The notes: generated from the letters alone by a model not told the origin. 64,000 nucleotides of DNA from Candidatus Dormiibacterota bacterium (GCA_035532035.1 DATKRS010000029.1:124001-188000); one strand, 5' to 3'; positions 1 to 8,653 are shown, counted from the stretch's first letter. Translations and numbers: made by a program.

Positions 1-342
1 GGCTCCGACGACGCTGTAGGCGACTTCGAGCCGGCGCTCTTCACCAGGAGCGACGTCGCCGATGTGCGCGCCGTTGCGTGCGAGCAGCGGTGAGTTCCCC
101 AACTCGTCGTCGAGATCGGCGCCGTCGAGGCGTCCGCTGCCGACGAGGTAGACGAGCCCATCGGGAAGGTTGAATCGCACGCGCACGCCGGTTGCCGGCG
201 CGCCGCCGTTGTTGCGGAACGTAAATCCCGCGCGCACGGTCATCCCAGGTTCCAACTCGCGCTCGGGAGAAACCACGAGCGTCCGGAGTCCTTCAGGCAA
301 CGTCGGTGCACCCGGCGTGAAAACTTCCGACAGGGTACGCAT
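1..342 (-). CDS. DUF11-like repeat protein, 3' end cut off by the window edge
   Basis: An open frame reads leftward from an ATG at 342-340 through base 1 without a stop, giving the first 114 residues of a longer protein. The text is typical of CARDB/DUF11 surface repeats: a beta-rich segment with phrases such as LEPGMTVRAGFTFRNNG, VRVRFNLPDGLVYL and IGDVAPGEERRLEVAY, which describe one Ig-like domain used in secreted or cell-surface proteins. No signal peptide is seen at this start, so the real start could be elsewhere or export may be unusual. It is divergent from the aminotransferase gene. The function is unknown; the domain call is from sequence style only. Confidence 0.6.
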   Translation of the reverse strand, partial: MRTLSEVFTPGAPTLPEGLRTLVVSPERELEPGMTVRAGFTFRNNGGAPATGVRVRFNLPDGLVYLVGSGRLDGADLDDELGNSPLLARNGAHIGDVAPGEERRLEVAYSVVGA

Positions 343-427
343 GGTAGGGCAAGATTGGTTCGCCTGCCCCCGAGCGGCCCCCTTGACGATTCGCTACTGC
401 TTTAGTCACCGCGAAAGGGACCATTAG
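343..427. promoter_or_regulatory. Divergent intergenic region of aminotransferase and DUF11-like gene
   Basis: This 85-base gap must hold the promoters of two divergent genes. A TTGACG hexamer lies at 383-388 on the plus strand but no well-spaced -10 follows it, so no promoter is claimed. A GAAAGG Shine-Dalgarno-like run at about 413-418 precedes the ATG at 428. Confidence 0.35.
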
Positions 428-1624
428 ATGCTTGCCGTCACCGAAAATCGGGTCGCATCAGCCGTCGCCCGGCTCGGCGCGGAGAACGCCTTCCAGGTCC
501 TCGCGCGAGCTCGAGCGCTTGAAGCCCAGGGACGCCGGGTCGTCCACATGGAGATCGGCGAGCCGGACTTCGATACCCCCGGGCACATCAAACAGGCAGC
601 GGTCGAGGCGCTCGACGCCGGATACACCCACTACCTCCCATCGGCAGGCCTGGGCGAACTTCGTTCGGTCGTCGCCGAGTACGCGGGCAGCTTCCGGCGC
701 ATCGAGCCCGGCTACTCCGCAGAGAACGTGGTCATCACTCCCGGCGCGAAGCCCGCGATCTGGAACACGCTCTGCGCGCTCCTGGACCCCGGCGACGAGT
801 TCGTCTACTTCGACCCGGCATATCCGGCCTACGCGTCAGCGGCGAGTTATCTGCAGGCGAAGACCGTTGCCATTCCGCTACGCGAGGAGCGCGATTGGCG
901 CATGGATCTCGACGAGCTCGAGCGCCGCGTCTCGGCCCGTACGAAGCTGCTCGTCATCAACTCCCCGCACAACCCGACCGGAGGCGTTCTCCAGCGCGAG
1001 GATTTGGAACGCATCGCCGCGCTGGCGCAACGCCACGATTTCCTGGTGCTCGCCGACGAGATCTACAGCCGTAACTTCTACTTCGATCGCGAGTACCTGT
1101 CGATCGCTGCGTTGCCCGGAATGCGCGATCGCACGATCGTCGTCGACGGATTTTCGAAAGCGTACGCCATGACCGGCTGGCGCCTCGGATACGCATTGAT
1201 GCCCGAGGCGCTCGCGAACGTCGTGACGCTCTTCAATAACAACACGTTCAGCTGCGTCGCAGGGTTCGTGCAGCGCGCCGGCATCGCCGCGCTGCGGGGA
1301 CCCGACGAACCGGTGCGCGCGATGAACGCGACGTTCCGGGAGCGGCGCGACCGCATCGTCGCGGGTCTGAACCTCATCACGGGCCTCTCGTGCACGGTGC
1401 CGGAAGGCGCGTTCTACGCCTTTCCCAACATCTCGCGCATCACGCAGGACGATCGCGCGCTTGCGAGTTTCCTCCTCGAGGAGGCGGGCGTGGCATGTAC
1501 GAGCGGGTCGGCGTTCGGCAAAGCCGGAAGCGGCTATCTGCGCTTCTCGTATGCAGCGTCGCTCGACGACATCGACTGGGCGCTCTCCGCGATTGCGAAG
1601 GCATTGCCCGCGTTCAAAGGATAG
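428..1624 (+). CDS. Class I/II pyridoxal-phosphate aminotransferase
   Basis: A 398-residue cytosolic fold-type I aminotransferase of the AspC/AlaT-like group, transferring an amino group between an amino acid and a 2-oxo acid. The PLP-binding signature is complete: HNPTGG with Asn182, the DEIY motif with Asp210 and Tyr213, and SKAYAMTGWRLGY with the Schiff-base Lys244. The length is normal for the family. The start is an ATG with a GAAAGG element about 10 bases upstream. It stands alone on the plus strand, convergent with trpS, which ends 9 bases away. Substrate (aspartate, alanine, aromatic or other) cannot be read from the sequence. Confidence 0.9.
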   Translation: MLAVTENRVASAVARLGAENAFQVLARARALEAQGRRVVHMEIGEPDFDTPGHIKQAAVEALDAGYTHYLPSAGLGELRSVVAEYAGSFRRIEPGYSAENVVITPGAKPAIWNTLCALLDPGDEFVYFDPAYPAYASAASYLQAKTVAIPLREERDWRMDLDELERRVSARTKLLVINSPHNPTGGVLQREDLERIAALAQRHDFLVLADEIYSRNFYFDREYLSIAALPGMRDRTIVVDGFSKAYAMTGWRLGYALMPEALANVVTLFNNNTFSCVAGFVQRAGIAALRGPDEPVRAMNATFRERRDRIVAGLNLITGLSCTVPEGAFYAFPNISRITQDDRALASFLLEEAGVACTSGSAFGKAGSGYLRFSYAASLDDIDWALSAIAKALPAFKG

Positions 1625-1633
1625 CCGAGACGC

Positions 1634-2632
1634 CTAAAGGAGTTTCATCGCGCGCTTCACGTCGCGGAGCACGTCGGCCGCGACGTCGCGCGCACGCGCC
1701 GTTCCATCTTCGATGATGCGCGCGACGGCGGCCCGGTCCGCGCGATAGGCCCGCAGGCGTTCGCGCACCGGGCGGAGATAGGCGTTGAGCGCTTCTGCGA
1801 AATCGCCCTTGTCCTGCACGCAGCCGAGCTCGCCCGAGCGGCACGTCGCCGCAATGCCGTCGAGGCGAAGCGGATTGGCAAATCGCCAGAGTGCGAAGAC
1901 CGGGCAGATCTCCGGCCTGCCCGGATCGCCGCGGCGGATCTTCTGCGGGTCCGTAATCATCCCGCGCACCTTCTTCTCGGTCGTCTCCTCGTCGTCGGCG
2001 ATGAAGATCGCGTTACCATAGGACTTGCTCATCTTTCGCCCGTCCGTACCGGGGACTTCGGGAAACGCCGAGAGCGTCGGATGCGGCTCGGTCAGCACCT
2101 CGCGCCCCTCGCCGTACAGGTAGTTGAAGCGCCGCACGACCTCGCGCCCAAACTCCAGGTGTGCGACTTGGTCCCTTCCCACAGGTACGCGCTCGCCTCG
2201 CACGACGGCGACGTCGCAGAGTTGCAGCAGCGGGTAGCCGAGGAATCCGTGCGTCGCGATCTCCGAGCCGAGCGCCTCGATCTGTCCTTTATACGTTGGA
2301 ACGCGTTCGAGCCACGAGACGGGGACGATCATCGAGAGCAGCGTGTAGAGCTCGCTGATCTCGGGCACCGCCGACTGGAGGTAGATCGTCGACTTCGCCG
2401 GATCGACGCCGGCAGCGAGCCAGACCGCAACCATCTCCTCGCGCACGTCGCGCACCGATTGCGCGTCCTGAAAGCTCGTGGTGTACGCGTGCAGATCCGC
2501 GACCTCGAAAAAGGCATCCGCCGTATCGCAGAAGTTCGCCCACTGCGTCAAAACGCCGACGAGATGGCCGACGTGCAGCTCTCCCGTCGGCCGCATCCCC
2601 GACATCACGCGAGGTTTCGAGGCCACGCTCAT
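1634..2632 (-). CDS. trpS: Tryptophan-tRNA ligase
   Basis: Class Ic aminoacyl-tRNA synthetase charging tRNA-Trp in the cytosol, 332 residues. The HIGH-type motif is HVGH (residues 20-23) after the typical PTGELHVGH context, and the KMSKS loop is at residues 200-204 in GRKMSKSYGN. I choose the ATG at 2632 because it follows the thiD stop by 7 bases and has GGCGGAG upstream; an in-frame ATG at 2656 would overlap thiD. It is the last gene of a parA-parB-thiE-thiD-trpS run with overlaps or gaps of only a few bases, so it is probably co-transcribed from upstream. Confidence 0.95.
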   Translation of the reverse strand: MSVASKPRVMSGMRPTGELHVGHLVGVLTQWANFCDTADAFFEVADLHAYTTSFQDAQSVRDVREEMVAVWLAAGVDPAKSTIYLQSAVPEISELYTLLSMIVPVSWLERVPTYKGQIEALGSEIATHGFLGYPLLQLCDVAVVRGERVPVGRDQVAHLEFGREVVRRFNYLYGEGREVLTEPHPTLSAFPEVPGTDGRKMSKSYGNAIFIADDEETTEKKVRGMITDPQKIRRGDPGRPEICPVFALWRFANPLRLDGIAATCRSGELGCVQDKGDFAEALNAYLRPVRERLRAYRADRAAVARIIEDGTARARDVAADVLRDVKRAMKLL

Positions 2633-2639
2633 CGTCGCG

Positions 2640-3389
2640 CTATTCTCCGCCCGCAAGGCCCGTCATCTTCGCTCGCACGAACGCGCGAGCTGCGACGACG
2701 GCCTCGTGCAGCGCGTGCCCGAGCGCGAGCTCGCACGCAATCGCCATCGCCAGCGTGCATCCGGTGCCGCCCATCTGCGCCGCAATCCGCGGCGCCGCGA
2801 AGGCTTCGATTCCGTCGCGCGTTACGAGGACGTCGACCGGCTCGCCGACGAGATGGCCGCCTTTGAGGAGCACGCCGTACGCACCGCGCTCACGCAGCTC
2901 CGTCGCCGCGCCTTCCATCTGGTCACGACCGATTGCGTCGTACCCCAGTAATGCCGCCGCCTCGGCGATATTCGGCGCGAGTAAGACGTTCGGTAAGGTA
3001 GCAAGCTCGTTTCGCAGGGCCGTAAAAGCGACGCTCTCGAGCAGCGCGCCACCGGCGCTCGCGTGAAACACGGGATCGACGATCGCCAGGACGCCGGCCA
3101 TCGTCTCGAGCCGGCGCGCAACGAGCACGACGTTGGCCGCGGAGCCGAGGGCTCCGACCCGCACGGCGCCGACGCGGACGCGCGCAAGCGCGTCGAGCTG
3201 CGCCTCGAGCGACTCTGAAGGAAGCACGTGGAGCAGATGAACTCCGCGTTCGTCTTGCGCGCTTACGGCCGCAACCGCCGTAACGGCGGCGCAGCCGTAC
3301 TCCGCCGCCACAACGATGTCGCGGCCGACGCCGGCGACGTTGCGGGGCTCCGTCGTACCGATAGAAAGCACCACCGGCGCCTGCGGCAC
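2640..3389 (-). CDS. thiD: Hydroxymethylpyrimidine/phosphomethylpyrimidine kinase
   Basis: Ribokinase-family enzyme that phosphorylates HMP and HMP-P to HMP-PP in thiamine biosynthesis; 249 residues with a GTG start at 3389, two bases after the thiE stop and with GGAG upstream. The C-terminal MGGTGCTLA motif (GTGC at 208-211) is the anion-hole/catalytic signature of ThiD, and the N-terminal VLSIGTTEPRNVAGVGRD region is where the substrate loop lies. The open frame extends 105 codons further upstream, but that part is Arg-rich antisense-like text overlapping thiE and is not credible. Next to thiE, it supplies the second substrate of ThiE. Confidence 0.9.
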   Translation of the reverse strand: MPQAPVVLSIGTTEPRNVAGVGRDIVVAAEYGCAAVTAVAAVSAQDERGVHLLHVLPSESLEAQLDALARVRVGAVRVGALGSAANVVLVARRLETMAGVLAIVDPVFHASAGGALLESVAFTALRNELATLPNVLLAPNIAEAAALLGYDAIGRDQMEGAATELRERGAYGVLLKGGHLVGEPVDVLVTRDGIEAFAAPRIAAQMGGTGCTLAMAIACELALGHALHEAVVAARAFVRAKMTGLAGGE

Positions 3390-3391
3390 CG

Positions 3392-4030
3392 TTACGGGAT
3401 CTCCACGTCGTTCCAAATGCGAAGCATCTCCCGAGCCGCGCGAGCCGGGTCGGCAGCGTCCGCGATCGCCGAGATCGTGGCCGCCATCGCGACGCCGCTT
3501 GCCTTCACGTCGCGAAGATTCTCCGCCGTGATCCCTCCGATCGCCGCCACCGGCAGGCGGGCAGCGGCAGCTATGCCGCAAAGCCCCGGAATGCCGATCG
3601 GCGTGCCGGCATCGCTCTTCGACGCGGTCGAGAATACCGAACCGACGCCCGCATAGTCCGCGCCACCTGCTTCGGCCGCGCGCATCTCGTTCGCATCGGC
3701 GCACGAGACCCCGAGAAGCAACTCGCCGAGCGCCGAGCGCACGCGCGCGAGATCGTCGAAACCATCGTCGCCCGGACCCAGATGGACCCCGTCGCAGCGC
3801 AACGCTAGCGCCGCGCGCCAGTCGTCGTCCACGAGCAGCAGCGCGTTACGTTCGTCTGCGAGGGCGCGCAGCGCACGCAGGTGCCGCGGATCGATGCCGC
3901 GTTTCGCGCGATACTGCAGGATGCGGATGCCGGCGTCCACGGCCGCGCGCGCGATCTGCTCGGCGCGCGGCGATTCGTTCACGATGACGTATATGCCGTG
4001 CAGCAGGCAGGCGCGCTGCGCGCGCGTCAC
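3392..4030 (-). CDS. thiE: Thiamine phosphate synthase
   Basis: TIM-barrel enzyme joining HMP-PP with thiazole phosphate to make thiamine phosphate, 212 residues. Recognisable segments are LQYRAK for the pyrimidine end, LLLVDDDWRAAL and DGVHLG for the Mg2+/diphosphate site, YAGVGSVFSTASKSDAGTP, and AIGGIT near the C-terminus. The GTG start at 4030 overlaps the parB stop by four bases (GTGA), so translation is likely coupled to parB. Its place between the chromosome-partition genes and thiD-trpS is operon structure rather than a functional link. Confidence 0.93.
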   Translation of the reverse strand: MTRAQRACLLHGIYVIVNESPRAEQIARAAVDAGIRILQYRAKRGIDPRHLRALRALADERNALLLVDDDWRAALALRCDGVHLGPGDDGFDDLARVRSALGELLLGVSCADANEMRAAEAGGADYAGVGSVFSTASKSDAGTPIGIPGLCGIAAAARLPVAAIGGITAENLRDVKASGVAMAATISAIADAADPARAAREMLRIWNDVEIP

Positions 4031-4884
4031 GACTCGAGCAGACGGTCGCCCAGGTCCATCAGCTCGCGCGCGCCGGAGAAATGAAACTCGATGCGGCCGC
4101 CGCTTCCCGTGTGCACGATCGCGACGCGCGTCCCGAAGCGCTCGCGCAGGCGGTTTTCGAACTCGCGCTCTTCCGCCGAAAGCGATCGTGCCGCCGCCGG
4201 CGGAGCAGCGCGCGGCGCCGCTTGAGCCGACGCAAGCCGTTCGAGCGCCCGCACCGGCAGGCCCTCCGCGGCCGCACGCGCGGCGAGCGCGAGACGTTCG
4301 CTTTCCGGAGCGGCGAGGAGCGCGCGCGCGTGTCCGCCGGTGAGGCGCCCGTCGGCGATCATCGCCTTGATCGCGTCGGGCAGCCCGAGCAGACGCAGCG
4401 CATTCGCAACCGCGGAGCGGCTCCTGCCGACGCGCTGGGCGACTTGTTCTTGCGTGAGGTCGTAGTCATCGACGAGCTGTGCGAAGCCCGCGGCTTCTTC
4501 GAGCGCGTTGAGATCTTCGCGCTGGAGGTTTTCGACGATCGCCATCTCGAGAGACGCGCGATCGCTCTCCTCACGCACGATTGCCGGTATCGTCGAGCGC
4601 TGGAGTGCGGCGCACGCGCGCCAGCGGCGCTCGCCGGCCACGATCTGAAATCGATCTCCTCGGGGCCGCACGATGATCGGCACGAGCACGCCGTGCGCAT
4701 CGATCGACGCTCTGAGCTCGATCATCGACGACTCGTCGAACGCTTTGCGCGGCTGGAACGGATTGGGAACGATGCGGTCGAGCGGAATCTCGCGTAAGCC
4801 CGACGTCTGTGCCGGCGCCACCGGGAGCGGCGCGCTACCGAGCAACGCGTCGAGACCTCGGCCCAATCCGCGCGGACCGCTCAT
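4027..4884 (-). CDS. parB: Chromosome-partitioning protein ParB
   Basis: ParB/Spo0J-family CTPase-clamp protein that loads at parS sites and drives origin segregation with ParA; 285 residues. The N-terminal RGLGRGLDALL segment is the usual ParA-interaction tail, GERRWRA (84-90) and ENLQREDLN (118-126) are the CTP-binding boxes II/III, and residues about 143-169 form the helix-turn-helix that reads parS. The ATG overlaps the parA stop (ATGA at 4881-4884). A consensus parS lies 3.7 kb away at 8638-8653, consistent with a working ParABS system. Confidence 0.96.
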   Translation of the reverse strand: MSGPRGLGRGLDALLGSAPLPVAPAQTSGLREIPLDRIVPNPFQPRKAFDESSMIELRASIDAHGVLVPIIVRPRGDRFQIVAGERRWRACAALQRSTIPAIVREESDRASLEMAIVENLQREDLNALEEAAGFAQLVDDYDLTQEQVAQRVGRSRSAVANALRLLGLPDAIKAMIADGRLTGGHARALLAAPESERLALAARAAAEGLPVRALERLASAQAAPRAAPPAAARSLSAEEREFENRLRERFGTRVAIVHTGSGGRIEFHFSGARELMDLGDRLLES

Positions 4885-5651
4885 ACGTGCAGTTCCACAG
4901 GCGTTACCAGCTCGTGGGCGAGCGCCATGTACGCCTGCGCGCCGCGGCTCTTCGGATCGAAGAGCATCACGGGTTTCCCGTACGACGGAGCCTCCGAGAG
5001 ACGAATGTTGCGAGGAATCTGCGTCTTGAAGATCTGCTCCGGGAAGTATCGGGCGAGCTCCTCCAACACCTCGACGGCGAGACGCGTTCTGCCGTCGTAC
5101 ATCGTGACGAGCACGCCGCTGACGTGCAAGCGGGGATTGAGCGCTTCGCGGACGCGATTGATGACGCGGGTAAGCTGAGAGAGGCCCTCCAGTGCGTAGA
5201 ACTCCGCCTGCACTGGGATGATCGCCTCCGTCGCTGCAACCAGCGCGTTGATCGTCAGCAAGCCGAGCGAGGGCGGCGAATCGACGAGGACGTACTCGTA
5301 GCGTTCGGCCTCCGGCGCTAACGCCTCGCGCAGGCGCGTCTCGCGGGAGAGCTCCGGGACGAGTTCGATCTCCGCGCCGGCGAGATTGATCGTTGCCGGC
5401 ACGACGCCGAGCTGCCCGATCTCCGTCGAGACAACGGCCTCCGAGAGCACCGCCTGCCGCATGAGCACCTCGTAGATGCTCGGCCTCTCGGTGCTCTTTT
5501 CGATGCCGAAGCCGGTGGTCGTATTGCCCTGCGGGTCGGCATCGATCACGAGCACCTTCTTGCCGAGAAGCGCGAGCGCCGCCCCGAGGTTCACGGCCGT
5601 CGTCGACTTGCCGACGCCACCCTTTTGATTGACGAGCGCAATAATGCGCAC
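4881..5651 (-). CDS. parA: Chromosome-partitioning ATPase ParA (Soj)
   Basis: Deviant Walker-type ATPase that forms the nucleoid gradient used by ParB-parS complexes; 256 residues from a GTG at 5651. The Walker A is KGGVGKST (10-17), followed by VIDADPQGN and the LVDSPPSLG switch segment. I chose GTG 5651 because the open frame upstream is low-complexity and overlaps cca, and because the alignment with Soj begins at VRIIALVNQKGG. The cca stop is 10 bases upstream, so it may be read from a promoter far upstream, possibly as part of a cca-parA-parB-thiED-trpS transcript. No strong ribosome site is visible. Confidence 0.95.
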   Translation of the reverse strand: MRIIALVNQKGGVGKSTTAVNLGAALALLGKKVLVIDADPQGNTTTGFGIEKSTERPSIYEVLMRQAVLSEAVVSTEIGQLGVVPATINLAGAEIELVPELSRETRLREALAPEAERYEYVLVDSPPSLGLLTINALVAATEAIIPVQAEFYALEGLSQLTRVINRVREALNPRLHVSGVLVTMYDGRTRLAVEVLEELARYFPEQIFKTQIPRNIRLSEAPSYGKPVMLFDPKSRGAQAYMALAHELVTPVELHV

Positions 5652-5661
5652 GTCGCCGCGA

Positions 5662-7038
5662 TTATGCAGTGGGCTCGGTGAGATACTCATCCAACAATGC
5701 CAAGAGCGTGTGGCGCTCGTTACGCTCGGGCTCCTCCGTGACCTGCTCGAAGAGCCGCTGCAAGAGGTTGCCGACGCGCTGGTCGCCACGAAACTCCGCG
5801 GGCGCCCGACCGTGCCGAATCATCGCGGCGACGACGTCTTCGCCGCTCACGGCGAGGTCGGCGACCGAGAATGCGGGCTTACGCGCGACCTCCGCGCGAA
5901 CGCGCTCCTCGAAACGCTCGTTCGCATCGTCGCGTTTCGGGAGCCCGGAGCCCGCAATGTCCGCGTGACGCAGCGCGAACTGACGCTCGAGCCGCTCCAC
6001 GCCGATTCGCCGGATCGAGCGGCGCAGTGCCGCGTCGGAGAGCTCGGGATCTGCGGCGTACATGTGGGAGCGTATGAGGTGGGCCGTCGTCTCGATCGCG
6101 TCGTTGCTGAAGCGCAGCCGCCGCAAAAGCGCGAGCGTCATCTCGGCACCGACTTGCTCGTGGCGGTAGAAGTGCGGGCCGTCCTTCGTGCGTGGCTTGC
6201 CGACGTCGTGGAGAAGCGCCGCGAGGCGAAGCTCGAGATCTCCGCGCGGCGCTGCGTCGAGCGTCGCCATCGCGTGGTGCCAGACGTCGTACGCATGCCA
6301 CTCGTTCTGTTCGACGCCGACGCCTTCCAGAAGCTCCGGTGCGATCGCCGCGAGCACCCCGGCATCGCGCAGAATCTCGAAGCCGATCGACGGCCGGTGC
6401 GCTCGCGTCAGCAGCTTCGTCAGCTCGTCGGCAATGCGCTGCGCGGAGATCGTCGCGGCCAACGGCGCCGCGGCGCGCATCGCCGCCAGCGTGCGCGGCG
6501 TGGGCACGTACTCGAAACGCGCGGCGAACTGCGCCGCTCGCAGCATGCGCAACGGGTCTTCATCGAACGCGCGCTCGGCGATGATGTCGATGCGGCGCGC
6601 GGCGATGTCGGCGCATCCGCCATACGGATCCACGAGCTCGCCCGCGGGTAGTGCGCGCGCCATGGCGTTCATGCGGAAGTCTCGCCGGCCCAGATCATCG
6701 GCAAGCGGTACGTCGGGGCCGCCTTCGACCTCGAAGGCGCGATGCGCCGTGCCCGTCGAGCGCTCGCGTCGCGGCAATGCGACGTCGACGGTCGTACCGT
6801 CGAGCGTCACCTTGAACACCGCGAACGAGGCGCCGACGAGGTCGACGCGGCCCGCTCGCTGCAGTCGCTCGCGCAACTCGCCGAAGCGCACGCCGGTCAC
6901 GACGTAATCGAGATCGTTGGCGCCTGCTTCGGCGGTCCCGTCCTCGCGCATTTCGTCGCGCACGCGGCCGCCTACCGCATACAGCGTCCCGGCGGGAAGC
7001 ACCCGTGCGAGCCGCTCATCGAGTGCGCGGGCCGTCAC
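5662..7038 (-). CDS. cca: CCA tRNA nucleotidyltransferase with HD domain
   Basis: Class II nucleotidyltransferase/poly(A)-polymerase family protein, 458 residues, which adds or repairs the CCA end of tRNA. Seen: the AVGGRVRD loop (GG at 23-24), NDLDYVV with the metal-binding DLD at 42-44, RRDFRMNA (118-125), EDPLRMLR near 160, and a C-terminal HD motif at 277-278 in LAALLHDVGKP. The GTG start at 7038 overlaps the upstream transporter stop by four bases (GTGA). The track of open codons upstream reads antisense to the transporter and is discarded. A poly(A)-polymerase or A-adding variant cannot be excluded from sequence alone. Confidence 0.92.
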   Translation of the reverse strand: MTARALDERLARVLPAGTLYAVGGRVRDEMREDGTAEAGANDLDYVVTGVRFGELRERLQRAGRVDLVGASFAVFKVTLDGTTVDVALPRRERSTGTAHRAFEVEGGPDVPLADDLGRRDFRMNAMARALPAGELVDPYGGCADIAARRIDIIAERAFDEDPLRMLRAAQFAARFEYVPTPRTLAAMRAAAPLAATISAQRIADELTKLLTRAHRPSIGFEILRDAGVLAAIAPELLEGVGVEQNEWHAYDVWHHAMATLDAAPRGDLELRLAALLHDVGKPRTKDGPHFYRHEQVGAEMTLALLRRLRFSNDAIETTAHLIRSHMYAADPELSDAALRRSIRRIGVERLERQFALRHADIAGSGLPKRDDANERFEERVRAEVARKPAFSVADLAVSGEDVVAAMIRHGRAPAEFRGDQRVGNLLQRLFEQVTEEPERNERHTLLALLDEYLTEPTA

Positions 7039-8537
7039 TCGATCATTGCCGGCGCAGCCCTCGCGCTGCGGGGCGGCCGCATAAAGAAGACGAGCGGAAG
7101 CGTAACGATGAAGACGACGGCCGTCAGGCGGAAGAGAAAGTCGTATCCGATCACCGACGACTGCTGCGCCACCAACTGCGTGAGCGTTCCGATGGGCTGC
7201 CCGTGCGTGGAGGTGACGCCGCCGGCGAGCGTGGACCATGCAAAAGCGGTCTCGCGGACGAGCAAGGTCGTGAGGATGGCGATGCCCAAGCTGCCGCCGA
7301 TCTGCCGCACGAGGTTCGAAACGCCGCTCGCCCCCGCAAGGTCTTCACGCGGAACGGGTGCCAGCATCACCGTCGAAAGCGGTACGAAGAGAAAGCCCAT
7401 GCCGAAACCTTGAATGATTCTGGGATAGAATACGTCCCAGTACCCCGTGTTCTGATTCAATCCGCCGAGCATCCACGTCGAGAGCGCGAACATCACGAGC
7501 CCAAAGCTCACCAAGATACGACTGTCGACGCGGCCGACCATGCGGCCCGCGAACAGCATCGAGACCGCGGTCGCTATGGCTCCGGGGAAGAGTACCTGGC
7601 CGGTTTCGAACGCCGACATGCCCGCAACGCCTTGAAAGAAGAGCGGCATGATGAGCGTCGTGCCGAAAAGGCCGAATCCCAGGATCGAGAGCAGGATATT
7701 GCCGATCGCGAACTCGCGATAGCGAAAGACGCGCAGATCGACCAGTGGATTCCTGTCCCGCAGCGACTTCACGATGAATGCGGTGATGCCGACGACCGCG
7801 ACGATCGTGAGAATGGCGATCGTCGGCGAGCTGTACCAATCGTCGTGTTGTCCGCGCTCGAGAACGTACTGGAGCGAGCCGAGCCCCGCGACGAGCAGCC
7901 CGAGCGCAATCACGTCGAGGCCTGCCTTCGGCTTTTCCAAGTAGTGCGGGTTCGGAATGAACGCGAGCGTCATCAAGAACGCCACGATACCGATCGGGAT
8001 ATTGATGAAGAAGATCAGCGGCCATGTGGCGTTGTCGATGAGATACCCGCCGAGCAGCGGTCCGATCGCAGGGCCGAACATTGCGCCGATGCCGAAGATC
8101 GCCATCGCGCCGCCACGCTCTTTCGGGGGAAACGTCTCGAAGAGCAGTGCCTGTGCGGTGGGCTGCAGCGCGCCGCCCCCGATGCCTTGAATGACGCGAT
8201 AGAATGTGAGCTGCCAAATGCTCGTGGCCGTACCGCAGAGGAACGACGCGATCGTAAAGATCGCGATGCACGCGGCGTAGAAGTTCTTCCGCCCGAAGTA
8301 CGCCGTCAGCCAGCCGTTGAGCGGCATGATGATGACGGCAGAGAGCAGATACCCGGTCGCTACCCACGCTGCATCGTCGATCGACGCGCCGAGATTGCCT
8401 GCGATGGTCGGCAGCGCGACGTTCACGATCGTCGCGTCGATGATTGCCATGATCATGCCGAGCATGACGGTCAGGGATATCAGCCAGCGGTTGGTTGCGG
8501 CCCGATCCCCCGCGCCTGCACTCACCCCCGCTGCCAT
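7035..8537 (-). CDS. DHA2-family MFS drug exporter (EmrB/QacA type)
   Basis: 500-residue inner-membrane antiporter with about 14 predicted helices. The family motif DATIVNVALPTIAG follows helix 1, the cytoplasmic loop has GRKNFYAAC, and motif C, which marks antiporters, is GAMFGPAIGPLLGGYL. Such proteins export toxic organic compounds with H+ exchange. The ATG is at 8537. No membrane-fusion partner (EmrA) or regulator gene is next to it, but a TATAAT box and a 12-base palindrome lie just upstream, which suggests repression by a regulator encoded elsewhere. It is coupled by a GTGA overlap to cca, an unusual operon partner. Confidence 0.92.
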   Translation of the reverse strand: MAAGVSAGAGDRAATNRWLISLTVMLGMIMAIIDATIVNVALPTIAGNLGASIDDAAWVATGYLLSAVIIMPLNGWLTAYFGRKNFYAACIAIFTIASFLCGTATSIWQLTFYRVIQGIGGGALQPTAQALLFETFPPKERGGAMAIFGIGAMFGPAIGPLLGGYLIDNATWPLIFFINIPIGIVAFLMTLAFIPNPHYLEKPKAGLDVIALGLLVAGLGSLQYVLERGQHDDWYSSPTIAILTIVAVVGITAFIVKSLRDRNPLVDLRVFRYREFAIGNILLSILGFGLFGTTLIMPLFFQGVAGMSAFETGQVLFPGAIATAVSMLFAGRMVGRVDSRILVSFGLVMFALSTWMLGGLNQNTGYWDVFYPRIIQGFGMGFLFVPLSTVMLAPVPREDLAGASGVSNLVRQIGGSLGIAILTTLLVRETAFAWSTLAGGVTSTHGQPIGTLTQLVAQQSSVIGYDFLFRLTAVVFIVTLPLVFFMRPPRSARAAPAMIE

Positions 8538-8552
8538 ACGCTCATTTCAGAC

Positions 8553-8573
8553 ATATCGCGATATATCATTATA
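8553..8573 (-). promoter_or_regulatory. Candidate promoter -10 and palindromic operator of the MFS gene
   Basis: On the minus strand TATAAT (8573-8568) is followed one base later by a segment containing the perfect 12-base palindrome ATATCGCGATAT (8564-8553). The palindrome would cover the expected transcription start, 16-27 bases before the ATG, a classical place for a repressor. No convincing -35 is seen at 17-18 bases. The binding protein is not known; TetR/PadR/MarR-type dimers are possible. Confidence 0.55.
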
Positions 8574-8637
8574 TCCTTGCGGCCGTGCTATCTTCGGCCC
8601 AAGACCCGGCGCTCTCTGAGCGAGTTTCAGGCGCCGG

Positions 8638-8653
8638 TGTTTCACGTGAAACG
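8638..8653. promoter_or_regulatory. parS: parS centromere site
   Basis: TGTTTCACGTGAAACG matches the bacterial parS consensus at 15 of 16 bases, and its core GTTTCACGTGAAAC (8639-8652) is a perfect 14-base palindrome. It overlaps the last codons and the TGA stop of rsmG, so the site shapes the C-terminal residues of RsmG. It lies about 9 kb from dnaA and 3.7 kb from parB, as expected for the origin domain. I saw no second copy in this window by eye. Confidence 0.92.

Noticed and set aside
3390-3704. N-terminal extension of ThiD
   Set aside because: The extra 105 codons are Arg-rich, overlap thiE in antisense-like frame and lie outside the ThiD family length; the GTG at 3389 fits.
5652-5789. 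N-terminal extension of ParA
   Set aside because: Ser/Arg low-complexity text overlapping cca; the ATPase fold starts at the GTG at 5651.
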